NCBI GenBank assembly: GCA_031288955.1
Contig: JAITQJ010000105.1
Coordinates: 1 to 9,996, forward strand
Length of the DNA: 9,996 bases
Source of the DNA: Planctomycetaceae bacterium
GTDB taxonomy: Bacteria; Planctomycetota; Planctomycetia; Pirellulales; Thermoguttaceae
Reading direction: 5' to 3'
Both the position numbers and the translations under genes were made by a program. Positions 1-4,961 of this stretch are shown piece after piece. Under the pieces are notes generated by a model that saw nothing but the letters and a program-made list of their open reading frames with translations, made no database searches and was not told where the DNA came from. Positions within the stretch are counted from its first letter, which is position 1. Each line of letters opens with the position of its first letter.

Positions 1-338
1 GCGGAAACGGCATCAAGACTTTGCAGTTCAAAGGGATTGGCAGTGGCAACGAGTAATGCCCCGCTGTCTTGGCAGCCGACCGGAAACACATCGTATTTGT
101 GTACGAGTTTTGCGGGAAAGCCGTTGAGTATGTCTGCGTCTGCTTCGGTTTTAGCGAGGTCGGCGAGCGGCATTTTGAGGCTGACGGCGAGGCATTGAAA
201 GGCTTCACTTTCGCTGCGGACACCGAGCGACGGCAGAACAGACGCAAGCGGCTGCCGATGGCGGAGGGTTTCTTTGATAATTTGCAGTTGCGTCAGGTTA
301 TAAGCCGCAATGCCGTTCGTGTCGCTGCATACAAGCAT
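1..338 (-). CDS. GspE/PilB-family secretion or pilus assembly ATPase, N-terminal part (partial)
   Basis: The first 112 residues of a protein that runs off the left edge. The frame is open from the ATG at 338-336 to the edge, and an in-frame TAA lies two codons upstream, so this is the earliest ATG start. Residues about 25-110 read like the MshEN / type II secretion ATPase N-terminal domain: a stretch LGVRSESEAFQCLAVSLKMP, then a segment ending LVHKYDVFPVG and the hallmark LLVATANPFELQSLDAV, close to the family's usual VAMADPLDLEALD. In this family the N domain anchors the hexameric motor to the inner-membrane platform and can bind c-di-GMP; the catalytic Walker domain would lie outside the window. 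A weak SD-like AGG stands six bases before the ATG. I cannot separate GspE from PilB or MshE with this fragment. Family call fairly sure, subtype open. Confidence 0.8.
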   Translation of the reverse strand, partial: MLVCSDTNGIAAYNLTQLQIIKETLRHRQPLASVLPSLGVRSESEAFQCLAVSLKMPLADLAKTEADADILNGFPAKLVHKYDVFPVGCQDSGALLVATANPFELQSLDAVS

Positions 339-620
339 AGATTACCTAATCTATCAGAGACCGCAGAAAATTCAAGATGTGTGCTGTGCAGCGTCGTTGC
401 TGTTGGAACGGCACGACAACAATAAACCGTGCCGCTTGCGTGTCAATCGGTCAGAACGGCATAACTGCTAATCAAGGTATCACCGCTTTATTGGGGAAAG
501 GACTAATTCAATGCAAAACGGGAATATCGAAACAGTTTAAGACTTTTATCGATAAACACTCTGCGGCAGACGATACTGAACACGTACCGCTGATAGACAC
601 AACACTTACGTACAACCGCT
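339..620. other. Divergent intergenic region between the secretion ATPase and the sigma factor
   Basis: This 282-base gap separates two divergent genes and should hold both promoters. A candidate leftward promoter is listed separately. A 7-bp inverted repeat, CGGCACG (409-415) and CGTGCCG (428-434), has a 12-base loop and no T-run, so it is more like an operator or leader hairpin than a terminator. A 12-base perfect palindrome TTTATCGATAAA lies at 545-556, upstream of the sigma gene, and could be a regulator site. No convincing rightward -35/-10 pair was found. The open frame at 377-628 overlaps the sigma gene start, resembles nothing I know and is not called. Confidence 0.5.
419..446 (-). 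promoter_or_regulatory. Candidate leftward sigma-70 promoter for the secretion ATPase gene
   Basis: On the minus strand a perfect TTGACA (446-441) is followed after 16 bases by TATTGT (424-419), which matches four of six positions of TATAAT. Transcription would start near 412 and give a leader of about 75 bases before the ATG at 338. The CGGCACG/CGTGCCG inverted repeat (409-434) overlaps the -10 box and likely start point, where a repressor could act. Only sequence match supports this. Confidence 0.35.
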
Positions 621-1493
621 ATGACTAAACCAGCAACAACTGACGAAGACCGCGCTGTTATTTCCTTTCGTTCGCCTCTGGATACATATCTTAAGGAGAT
701 TAACGAAACTGCTCTGCTCACGCAGGAAGAAGAGTGTAAATTGGCAACGGCAGTTCAGCAAGGCGATAGTGAAGCACGGGATTTAATGGTGCGGTCAAAC
801 CTGCGCCTTGTCGTCAATATCGCACGTGGATACGGCGGGCGTGGAATACCGTTGCAGGATTTGGTCGAGGAAGGAAACCTGGGTCTCATTCGGGCTGTCG
901 AGGGATACGACCCGAAACGGGAGACCCGGTTTTCTACGTACGCCAGTTATTGGATTAAACAATCCATTAAACGGTCATTAATTTATTCCGGCAGACACAT
1001 TCGTATTCCGGCTTATATGCTGGAAATCCTTGCGAAGTGGCAGCGGGCGAGTGCCAGATTGCTCGAAACCCTCGGCAGAACGCCGACGTATGAAGAAATC
1101 GCCCGGCGGTTAGGGTTGCCGCGAAAAAAATTGCCGCTCGTAAAAAAGGCAATTTTGATTAACAACCTGACACTGCAAACGGATAGACCTGAAGTCGGCT
1201 GGACAATTAACGAGATGGTCATTGACGAACGCCGCCGCCAACCGGACGAGGCGTTTGTCGAGAGCGATTCGCTGACCTTTGTAATGGGACAAATAGCGGA
1301 ACTTGACCCGCGGGATGCGGCGATATTGAAAATGCGGTACGGATTGGACGGCTACCCGACGACAACGCTCAAAGAAATCGGTGCCAGGCTGGGACTCACG
1401 AGGGAAAGAGTCCGGCAAATCGAAATTGACACGTTGAAGCGTTTGGAAGAATTTCTCGAAGGGACCCGTCCTGTCCGCGCCGCTGCGGGGTAA
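621..1493 (+). CDS. RpoD-family (sigma-70 group 2-like) RNA polymerase sigma factor
   Basis: A 290-residue sigma factor that would direct RNA polymerase core to promoters. Region 1.2 is at residues 18-45 (SPLDTYLKEI, LTQEEE). Region 2 is at 54-124, with NLRLVVNIA, the core-binding stretch DLVEEGNLGLIRAVEGYDP and the melting segment FSTYASYWIKQSIKRS. Region 3 starts near IRIPAYM (127-133) and includes LGRTPTYEEIARRLGL. Region 4 (about 225-280) ends in the -35-reading helix-turn-helix LTRERVRQIE. There is no region 1.1 and little before region 1.2, so it is much shorter than a primary RpoD and is more likely an alternative or group 2 factor. The RpoD stretch AIADQARTIRIPVHM is here SLIYSGRHIRIPAYM. 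The ATG at 621 has no Shine-Dalgarno site. The gene converges on the ABC ATPase gene with a 30-base gap and no clear terminator. Family sure, group tentative. Confidence 0.93.
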   Translation: MTKPATTDEDRAVISFRSPLDTYLKEINETALLTQEEECKLATAVQQGDSEARDLMVRSNLRLVVNIARGYGGRGIPLQDLVEEGNLGLIRAVEGYDPKRETRFSTYASYWIKQSIKRSLIYSGRHIRIPAYMLEILAKWQRASARLLETLGRTPTYEEIARRLGLPRKKLPLVKKAILINNLTLQTDRPEVGWTINEMVIDERRRQPDEAFVESDSLTFVMGQIAELDPRDAAILKMRYGLDGYPTTTLKEIGARLGLTRERVRQIEIDTLKRLEEFLEGTRPVRAAAG

Positions 1494-1523
1494 CAGGGCA
1501 GGCTGCCGGTTTCTAAACCATCT

Positions 1524-2231
1524 TCACGCACTCGTCAGTTCTCTGAAACGCAGGTCGAGGTCGCTGGTCTTCGATTTGAATTCCGCTATCGTTCCGTCAA
1601 AAACCAGCCGCCCCTCGTTCATAAAAAGAACACGGGACGCTACCGCCTCGACCTCCTGCAATATATGCGTTGAAAGCAGTATCGTCTTCTCCCTGCCGAT
1701 TTGACGCAAAGTCTCGCGGACATCGTGTATTTGATTCGGGTCCAGTCCTGCCGTCGGCTCATCCAATATCAATACCTCCGGCTCGTGGAGTAAAGCCTGT
1801 GCCATTCCGACCCGCTGCCGATAACCTTTCGATAACTTGCCAATCGGCTTGTTGTACACCGACTTTAGCGAACATAACTCGACCACGGCATCAATCCGTT
1901 CGCTTAATTTTCTGCCGGATAATGAACGGAGTTCGCCAAAAAAGCGAAGCAGCGATGCCGGCGACATATCGGGATACAGAGGTCCGTTTTCCGGCAAATA
2001 ACCGAGTTTTGCCGCTCCCGCAAGGCGGTCATTCGCCATATCGTAACCGGCAATCTTCGCCGTTCCCTCCGTGGCGGACAAATAACCCGTCAGGAGTTTC
2101 ATTGACGTGCTTTTTCCCGCCCCGTTCGGACCGAGAAAGGCAACGACTTCCCCCTGGTTGATACGGAACGAAACATTGTCGATTGCCGCAAAGTCTCCGT
2201 AATACTTGGATAAAGCGGCGGCTTCAATCAT
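1524..2231 (-). CDS. ABC transporter ATP-binding protein, GldA/CcmA-like (ABC-2 type)
   Basis: A complete ABC ATPase that powers an ABC-2 type exporter or gliding-type (GldA) complex at the inner membrane. Counting from the upstream ATG at 2243, all motifs are intact: Walker A GPNGAGKS (38-45), a Q-loop region with glutamate-asparagine in GYLPENGPLYPDM (81-93), signature LSKGYRQ (137-143), Walker B VLILDEP followed by TAGLDPNQ (157-171), and H-loop STHI (191-194). The LPEN...PLY and LSKGYRQRVG wording is typical of GldA-like ATPases. I prefer the ATG at 2231 because MIEAAALSKYYGDF is the normal family N-terminus; the upstream ATG adds only four residues. From 2231 it overlaps the DhaL stop by eight bases (ATGATTGA), which suggests translational coupling. 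No permease gene follows: the next gene is the convergent sigma factor. Function sure, substrate unknown. Confidence 0.92.
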   Translation of the reverse strand: MIEAAALSKYYGDFAAIDNVSFRINQGEVVAFLGPNGAGKSTSMKLLTGYLSATEGTAKIAGYDMANDRLAGAAKLGYLPENGPLYPDMSPASLLRFFGELRSLSGRKLSERIDAVVELCSLKSVYNKPIGKLSKGYRQRVGMAQALLHEPEVLILDEPTAGLDPNQIHDVRETLRQIGREKTILLSTHILQEVEAVASRVLFMNEGRLVFDGTIAEFKSKTSDLDLRFRELTSA

Positions 2232-2853
2232 TGATTGCGTCATAATAGGCTTTATAAATCAATGCCGTACTGATTGCACCGGCATCAAGGTTTCCTTTAC
2301 TTCTTTCACCGAGATTTTTGGCTCGTCCGTGTTTTGCGGCGAGGTCTTTGGTCGATTCGGCACCTTTTTGGGCGGCTTCAGCTGCACGGCGGAACAATTC
2401 AGCAAGCGAAGCCGTATTTTCGGCGGTCTTTTTGTATGCCGTCATTGCTTCGACTGCCGGTATGAGGGCATCCATTAGTGTTTTATCACCAGTATTTGCC
2501 TTTGTTGCGGTTTTGAGGTTGGCTAAACCGGCTTCAAAGAGGGCGGCGGTTTGGGATACATTGGGTTCTTCTACTGTTGCGGCGGCGGACATACCGGCGA
2601 AAAACGAGCCGGTGAGTGCGCTGGTCGAGCCGCTTGTGCTTGACATTATGTCCCAGCCGATAGTTTCGAAGGCGGCGGCGAGTGTGCCGTCTTTTTTTGC
2701 GGCAACGGCGGCTTTCATTGCGGCGAGAATGGCGGTGCCGTGGTCGCCGTCGCCGGTGGCGGAGTCGAGTTGATTCAGATAGGACAGATTCGCTTCTATT
2801 GCTGCCAGAGCCGAATCGAGCATTTTCTGTAAAAGTGTCTTCGTAAACTTCAT
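2224..2853 (-). CDS. dhaL: DhaL-domain protein (dihydroxyacetone kinase ADP/ATP-binding subunit-like)
   Basis: A 209-residue DhaL (DAK2-type) all-helical domain. In known systems DhaL carries the Mg-nucleotide and phosphorylates dihydroxyacetone held covalently by DhaK. The two-magnesium site is intact: D30, D35 and D37 in the stretch LDSATGDGDHG. Other family blocks are MSSTSGSTSALTGSFFAGM, NTGDKTLMDAL and GRAKNLGERSKGNLDAGA, which matches the usual GRASYLGERS...DPGA. Length is normal. I chose the ATG at 2853; a TTG at 2889 would add 12 residues of no family character. A -35-like TTGACG covers 2889-2884 but its partner TACGTT (2866-2861) is poor. No DhaK or PTS DhaM gene is next to it; its stop overlaps the start of the ABC ATPase gene. 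It may work with a remote DhaK, or be a solo DhaL with another substrate. Domain call firm, reaction uncertain. Confidence 0.88.
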   Translation of the reverse strand: MKFTKTLLQKMLDSALAAIEANLSYLNQLDSATGDGDHGTAILAAMKAAVAAKKDGTLAAAFETIGWDIMSSTSGSTSALTGSFFAGMSAAATVEEPNVSQTAALFEAGLANLKTATKANTGDKTLMDALIPAVEAMTAYKKTAENTASLAELFRRAAEAAQKGAESTKDLAAKHGRAKNLGERSKGNLDAGAISTALIYKAYYDAIND

Positions 2854-3077
2854 AGTATTAAACGTATCATATTCCGCCGAAAGCGTCAAGAGGCAATACT
2901 GCTTCCTGAATCCGTTTTTTTCACAGAGGTTTGCAGCAGTTTTGAACTATATTGCCGTTAAAGTCCCCCTATTCTACCCCATCGTTTTAACCGGCAAAAT
3001 CGGGCTAAATGTTAACGATAACCAAATTTTGAAAAAGAAGTTAAAAACTCAAGAGAGTCAAAATGGGTATCCGATAA

Positions 3078-3236
3078 GACTATTGACCCTGAAAACACAA
3101 AGGCGTGCGGGGGGCACGTTCAGGGAGAGAAGTCAGAAGCCGATAGGAATCATTTGGGCCGTGTGTCGGCCCGTCGGGACTGACACAAATAACCATTGTT
3201 ATTCTTCAGGTTACTCGATTGAAGTACTTTGAAGAA
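3078..3236 (+). promoter_or_regulatory. Candidate structured 5' leader (several stem-loops) of the Cys-rich gene
   Basis: Four hairpins follow one another. (1) CCCTGAA (3087-3093) pairs with TTCAGGG (3119-3125), carries a 10-base one-sided bulge and an apical stem CGTGC/GCACG (3104-3108, 3114-3118) with a GGGGG loop; an outer GACT/AGTC pair (3078-3081, 3131-3134) can close it. (2) GGGCCG/CGGCCC (3156-3161, 3167-3172) with loop TGTGT; it competes with GTGTC/GACAC (3163-3167, 3182-3186), which would enclose CCC/GGG. (3) AATAAC/GTTATT (3188-3193, 3198-3203). (4) TTCTTCA/TGAAGAA (3202-3208, 3230-3236), sharing bases with hairpin 3. The last ends 14 bases before the AGGAG site. It matches no riboswitch class I know. 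Pairings are read from sequence; RNA function is inferred. Confidence 0.45.
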
Positions 3237-3250
3237 CAACCCAGGAAAAA

Positions 3251-3255
3251 AGGAG
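3251..3255 (+). promoter_or_regulatory. Strong ribosome binding site of the Cys-rich gene
   Basis: AGGAG, within AAAAAAGGAGAG, stands ten bases before the ATG at 3266. It is one of only two clear Shine-Dalgarno sites in a window where most genes have none, which suggests efficient translation of the Cys-rich protein and fixes its start. Confidence 0.75.
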
Positions 3256-3265
3256 AGTTTACCCA

Positions 3266-3964
3266 ATGAAATCCAGAGTTTTGATGGCCGCTCTCGTTGT
3301 CACCCTTGTGATGGGCGCGCGGAGTTATGCGAATGACTGTGCACCGTGTGACCAAGCGGCATGCGACCCGTGCAATGCGGTGTGCGACGACACGTCGTGC
3401 GGCAAATCTTGTGACCTGTTTTCAGGTCTCAAGAAGTTAGTAAAAGGCATCCAGACGGTCAGTGATTGCAACGCCTGCGACGGTGTTGTAGCCTGCAATC
3501 CTTGTGATGATGCTTCAGATGTTGACCCGTGCGGCGAAGTCGGCTGCAACGACTCCTGCCTGCCGAAGTTTGAACTCGGCAAGCGGCTGCGGAATTTCCT
3601 TGCAACAAAGCATTGCAGCACTGATGAGTGCAATCCTTGCGATGTTGCTGACGACTGCGGACCGTGCGACGATACCGGTTGCGGAAGTTGCCTGCCGAAG
3701 ATTTCGCTCCGCGACTTCTTCAAAGGTTTCCGTATTGCCCGTTGCAATTCCGAGTGTAACCCTTGCGATGAAGCGGGCGACTGCGATCCTTGCGGCGATG
3801 CAGATGCTTGCGGAAATAGTTGTGTCCGCGGTCATATTATTGACCTGCCGAGACTGCAACTGAAAAAATTGTTCGACGGAATCCTCGTTGGAAAATGCAA
3901 CTCCGATTGCAATCCGTGCGACCAAGTCGAATGCAATCCTTGCGATGACACCTGTGTTCGGTAG
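3266..3964 (+). CDS. Secreted cysteine-rich modular repeat protein, function unknown
   Basis: A 232-residue exported protein of no family I can name. Residues 1-22 are a Sec signal peptide: K2 and R4, a hydrophobic core through about residue 18, and a likely cut after SYA (22). The rest holds 34 cysteines, about one residue in six. They fall into five acidic Cys-rich modules (25-49, 68-98, 117-142, 160-186, 211-230) built on CNPCD or CxPC pairs, for example CNPCDEAGDCDPC. Four basic, hydrophobic linkers of 17-24 residues separate them, three beginning LPK or LPR (LPKFELGKRL, LPKISLRDFF, LPRLQLKKLF). The spacing suggests disulphide-bonded or metal-binding knots on amphipathic connectors. The gene stands alone: structured leader, strong SD, intrinsic terminator downstream. 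A cell-wall or surface structural role fits the cystine-rich protein walls known in planctomycetes; a metal-binding role is the alternative. Gene certain, function open. Confidence 0.88.
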   Translation: MKSRVLMAALVVTLVMGARSYANDCAPCDQAACDPCNAVCDDTSCGKSCDLFSGLKKLVKGIQTVSDCNACDGVVACNPCDDASDVDPCGEVGCNDSCLPKFELGKRLRNFLATKHCSTDECNPCDVADDCGPCDDTGCGSCLPKISLRDFFKGFRIARCNSECNPCDEAGDCDPCGDADACGNSCVRGHIIDLPRLQLKKLFDGILVGKCNSDCNPCDQVECNPCDDTCVR

Positions 3965-4030
3965 TGTGCTTCCTTGCCTCCCGAAGCCGCGAAAACAGGT
4001 TGACACAAGTGTCGAAAGTTGACTAGTTAG

Positions 4031-4067
4031 AACCTTTCGATGGAGAAATCCATCGAAAGGTTTTTTT
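4031..4067 (+). terminator. Intrinsic (Rho-independent) terminator of the Cys-rich gene
   Basis: A 13-bp perfect stem, AACCTTTCGATGG (4031-4043) with CCATCGAAAGGTT (4050-4062), has a six-base loop AGAAAT and runs into seven T residues (4061-4067). It lies 66 bases after the stop at 3964. There is no matching A-run on the left side, so it works for rightward transcripts only. It separates the Cys-rich gene from the ferredoxin set, which must have its own promoter. Confidence 0.93.
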
Positions 4068-4071
4068 ATGC

Positions 4072-4139
4072 TATACCAATCGTATGCCGGTTTTGCACCC
4101 CGTACGGAGAACCTGTCTTTCTTTAAGCAAATTGGTATA
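4072..4139. repeat. 68-bp element bounded by 9-bp perfect inverted repeats
   Basis: TATACCAAT (4072-4080) is repeated inverted as ATTGGTATA (4131-4139), with 50 bases between. The ends begin and finish with TA, as expected for an element of the IS630/Tc1-mariner kind inserted at a TA target, so it may be a tiny MITE-like remnant. A regulator site or an RNA stem are alternatives. The right arm supplies most of a TATAAT box for the following gene. The internal sequence shows no coding frame; it has a small palindrome CCGTACGG (4100-4107). Confidence 0.4.
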
Positions 4140-4141
4140 AT
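4113..4141 (+). promoter_or_regulatory. Candidate promoter of the small membrane protein / ferredoxin set
   Basis: A perfect TATAAT at 4136-4141 lies 17 bases after a weak -35, CTGTCT (4113-4118, three of six matches). Transcription normally starts six or seven bases after the -10 box, which places the start at or next to the A of the ATG at 4148. If used, the mRNA would be leaderless. The -10 is in the right arm of the inverted repeat. Confidence 0.45.
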
Positions 4142-4147
4142 GAACGT

Positions 4148-4321
4148 ATGATATTTGTTTCAATACCGGTAATCATTGCTTTTTCGCTGTGTTATACAGC
4201 AACCCGGCACGAAAAGATGCAGGAAATCATCAAGCACGCCGTCCGATTCGGCGGCTGGCTGACGTTTGCCTTCGTCCTTGTTGCCGTGACACTCGAAATT
4301 ATTTATCGGTGCATACATTAG
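4148..4321 (+). CDS. 57-residue two-helix membrane protein upstream of the ferredoxin
   Basis: A very short gene: ATG at 4148, TAG at 4321, 57 residues. The N-terminus MIFVSIPVIIAFSLCYTATR forms one hydrophobic helix (about 2-17). A short polar loop RHEKMQEIIKHAVR follows, then a second helix from GGWLTFAFVLVAVTLEII (35-52) and a basic tail. It ends 19 bases before the ferredoxin gene and is in the same direction, so the two are very likely co-transcribed. I recall similar tiny proteins with an A-T-R-H/D-E loop in planctomycete genomes in front of 4Fe-4S proteins, but cannot verify this here. A role as membrane anchor or assembly partner for the exported ferredoxin is inferred from position. 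No Shine-Dalgarno site is present. The reading frame, helices and neighbour make it more likely real than chance. Confidence 0.7.
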   Translation: MIFVSIPVIIAFSLCYTATRHEKMQEIIKHAVRFGGWLTFAFVLVAVTLEIIYRCIH

Positions 4322-4340
4322 CATTAAGTCCAATACAACG

Positions 4341-4910
4341 ATGCCGGAGCCGGTGTTACTAAACACAACAACACGGCGGCAAACGCTGAAAACCGTCTGC
4401 CGCAGTGCAACTGCCGCCGGGTTGCTCGGTTTCGCCGGCTGGCTTGCCGTCAAGAACAAGGCGGCGGCTGATGCTCCCGTTTGGCAAATCGACCCGAACA
4501 AATGTATCGGCTGCGGGCAGTGTGCGTACCGCTGCGTTTCCAATGTTTCCGCTGTGAAAGCCTTTCACAACTTCAAAATGTGCGGCTACTGCGACCTGTG
4601 TACGGGCTTTTTTGAACCGCAGCCGCTGGCGAGGAATACAGGAGCGGAAAACCAACTCTGTCCGGTCGGAGCAATCGCACGCCGGGATGTCGAAAACCCG
4701 TATTTCGAGTACATCATTGATGAAAACCTGTGCGTCGGCTGCGGAAAATGTGTTGACGGCTGTTTTTCGCTCGGCAACGGGTCACTGTTCCTGCAAATTC
4801 ATCAGCAACTCTGCAAGCACTGCAACCAGTGTGCCATCGCCCTGTATTGCCCCGCCAAGGCTATCGTTCAGATACCCGCAAAACAGTCATATTTGTTCAA
4901 AGAGGCATAA
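4341..4910 (+). CDS. Tat-exported polyferredoxin with four predicted [4Fe-4S] clusters
   Basis: A 189-residue electron-transfer protein. The N-terminus has a twin-arginine motif, TRRQTLK (residues 11-17), a hydrophobic stretch (about 22-37) and a possible cut after AAA (43), so it should fold with its clusters in the cytoplasm and be exported by Tat. Sixteen cysteines form four sets: C55, C58, C61, C65; C81, C84, C87, C107 (C107 followed by proline); C131, C134, C137, C141; C158, C161, C164, C170 (C170-P). By the usual ferredoxin rule the fourth cysteine of each set serves its partner, giving two 2[4Fe-4S] units. The layout resembles NapG/MauM-type periplasmic ferredoxins, but no nitrate reductase genes are near. 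It lies between two small membrane protein genes, with apbE convergent nearby. No Shine-Dalgarno site. Cluster count firm, partner unknown. Confidence 0.88.
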   Translation: MPEPVLLNTTTRRQTLKTVCRSATAAGLLGFAGWLAVKNKAAADAPVWQIDPNKCIGCGQCAYRCVSNVSAVKAFHNFKMCGYCDLCTGFFEPQPLARNTGAENQLCPVGAIARRDVENPYFEYIIDENLCVGCGKCVDGCFSLGNGSLFLQIHQQLCKHCNQCAIALYCPAKAIVQIPAKQSYLFKEA

Positions 4911-4946
4911 TCGTTCAATTTTAACAGGGCAACGTTCCGATAAGAC

Positions 4947-4952
4947 AAAGGA
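4947..4952 (+). promoter_or_regulatory. Ribosome binding site that favours a GTG start
   Basis: AAAGGA stands nine bases before the GTG at 4962 but eighteen before the in-frame ATG at 4971. The spacing favours GTG as the start, adding three residues. Confidence 0.55.
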
Positions 4953-4961
4953 ACAAATAAC

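Larger units (their letters stand above)
2854..3265. other. Non-coding region with structured leader upstream of the Cys-rich gene
   Basis: This 412-base gap lies between the leftward dhaL start and the rightward Cys-rich gene. Its left part (about 2890-3060) is AT-rich and should contain the promoters, but I found no convincing -35/-10 pair for either direction. From about 3078 to 3236 it carries a run of inverted repeats, listed separately as a leader RNA. An open frame at 2942-3232 starts at TTG, has no family character and ignores these hairpins, so it is not called. Confidence 0.6.

Noticed and set aside
69..425. 118-residue rightward open frame
   Set aside because: It is antisense to the GspE/PilB-like N-terminal domain on the minus strand, which has clear family motifs; the rightward product looks random.
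377..628. 83-residue rightward open frame before the sigma gene
   Set aside because: It overlaps the sigma factor start, has no Shine-Dalgarno site and no recognisable sequence, and covers the likely promoter region.
1508..1519. GGTTT-CT-AAACC as a terminator between the convergent sigma and ABC genes
   Set aside because: The loop is only two bases and no T-run follows on either strand.
1670..2161. 163-residue rightward open frame
   Set aside because: It is opposite the ABC ATPase, whose motifs are all intact on the minus strand.
2318..2773. 151-residue rightward open frame
   Set aside because: It is the antisense shadow of the DhaL gene; its Ala-rich wording mirrors the alanine-rich DhaL helices.
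2861..2889. TTGACG-17-TACGTT as the dhaL promoter
   Set aside because: The -10 matches only three of six positions; noted in the dhaL entry but too weak to list.
2942..3232. 96-residue rightward open frame
   Set aside because: It starts with TTG, has no family character and runs through a series of inverted repeats that look like a non-coding leader.
3515..4006. 163-residue leftward open frame opposite the Cys-rich gene
   Set aside because: Its length and Ala/Arg/Ile-rich repeats follow from the repeated Cys-Asn-Pro codons on the other strand; the plus-strand frame has a signal peptide, strong SD and terminator.
4000..4029. TTGACA at 4000-4005 as a promoter -35
   Set aside because: No acceptable -10 box lies 16-18 bases downstream (TAGTTA at best), and the intrinsic terminator stands just after.
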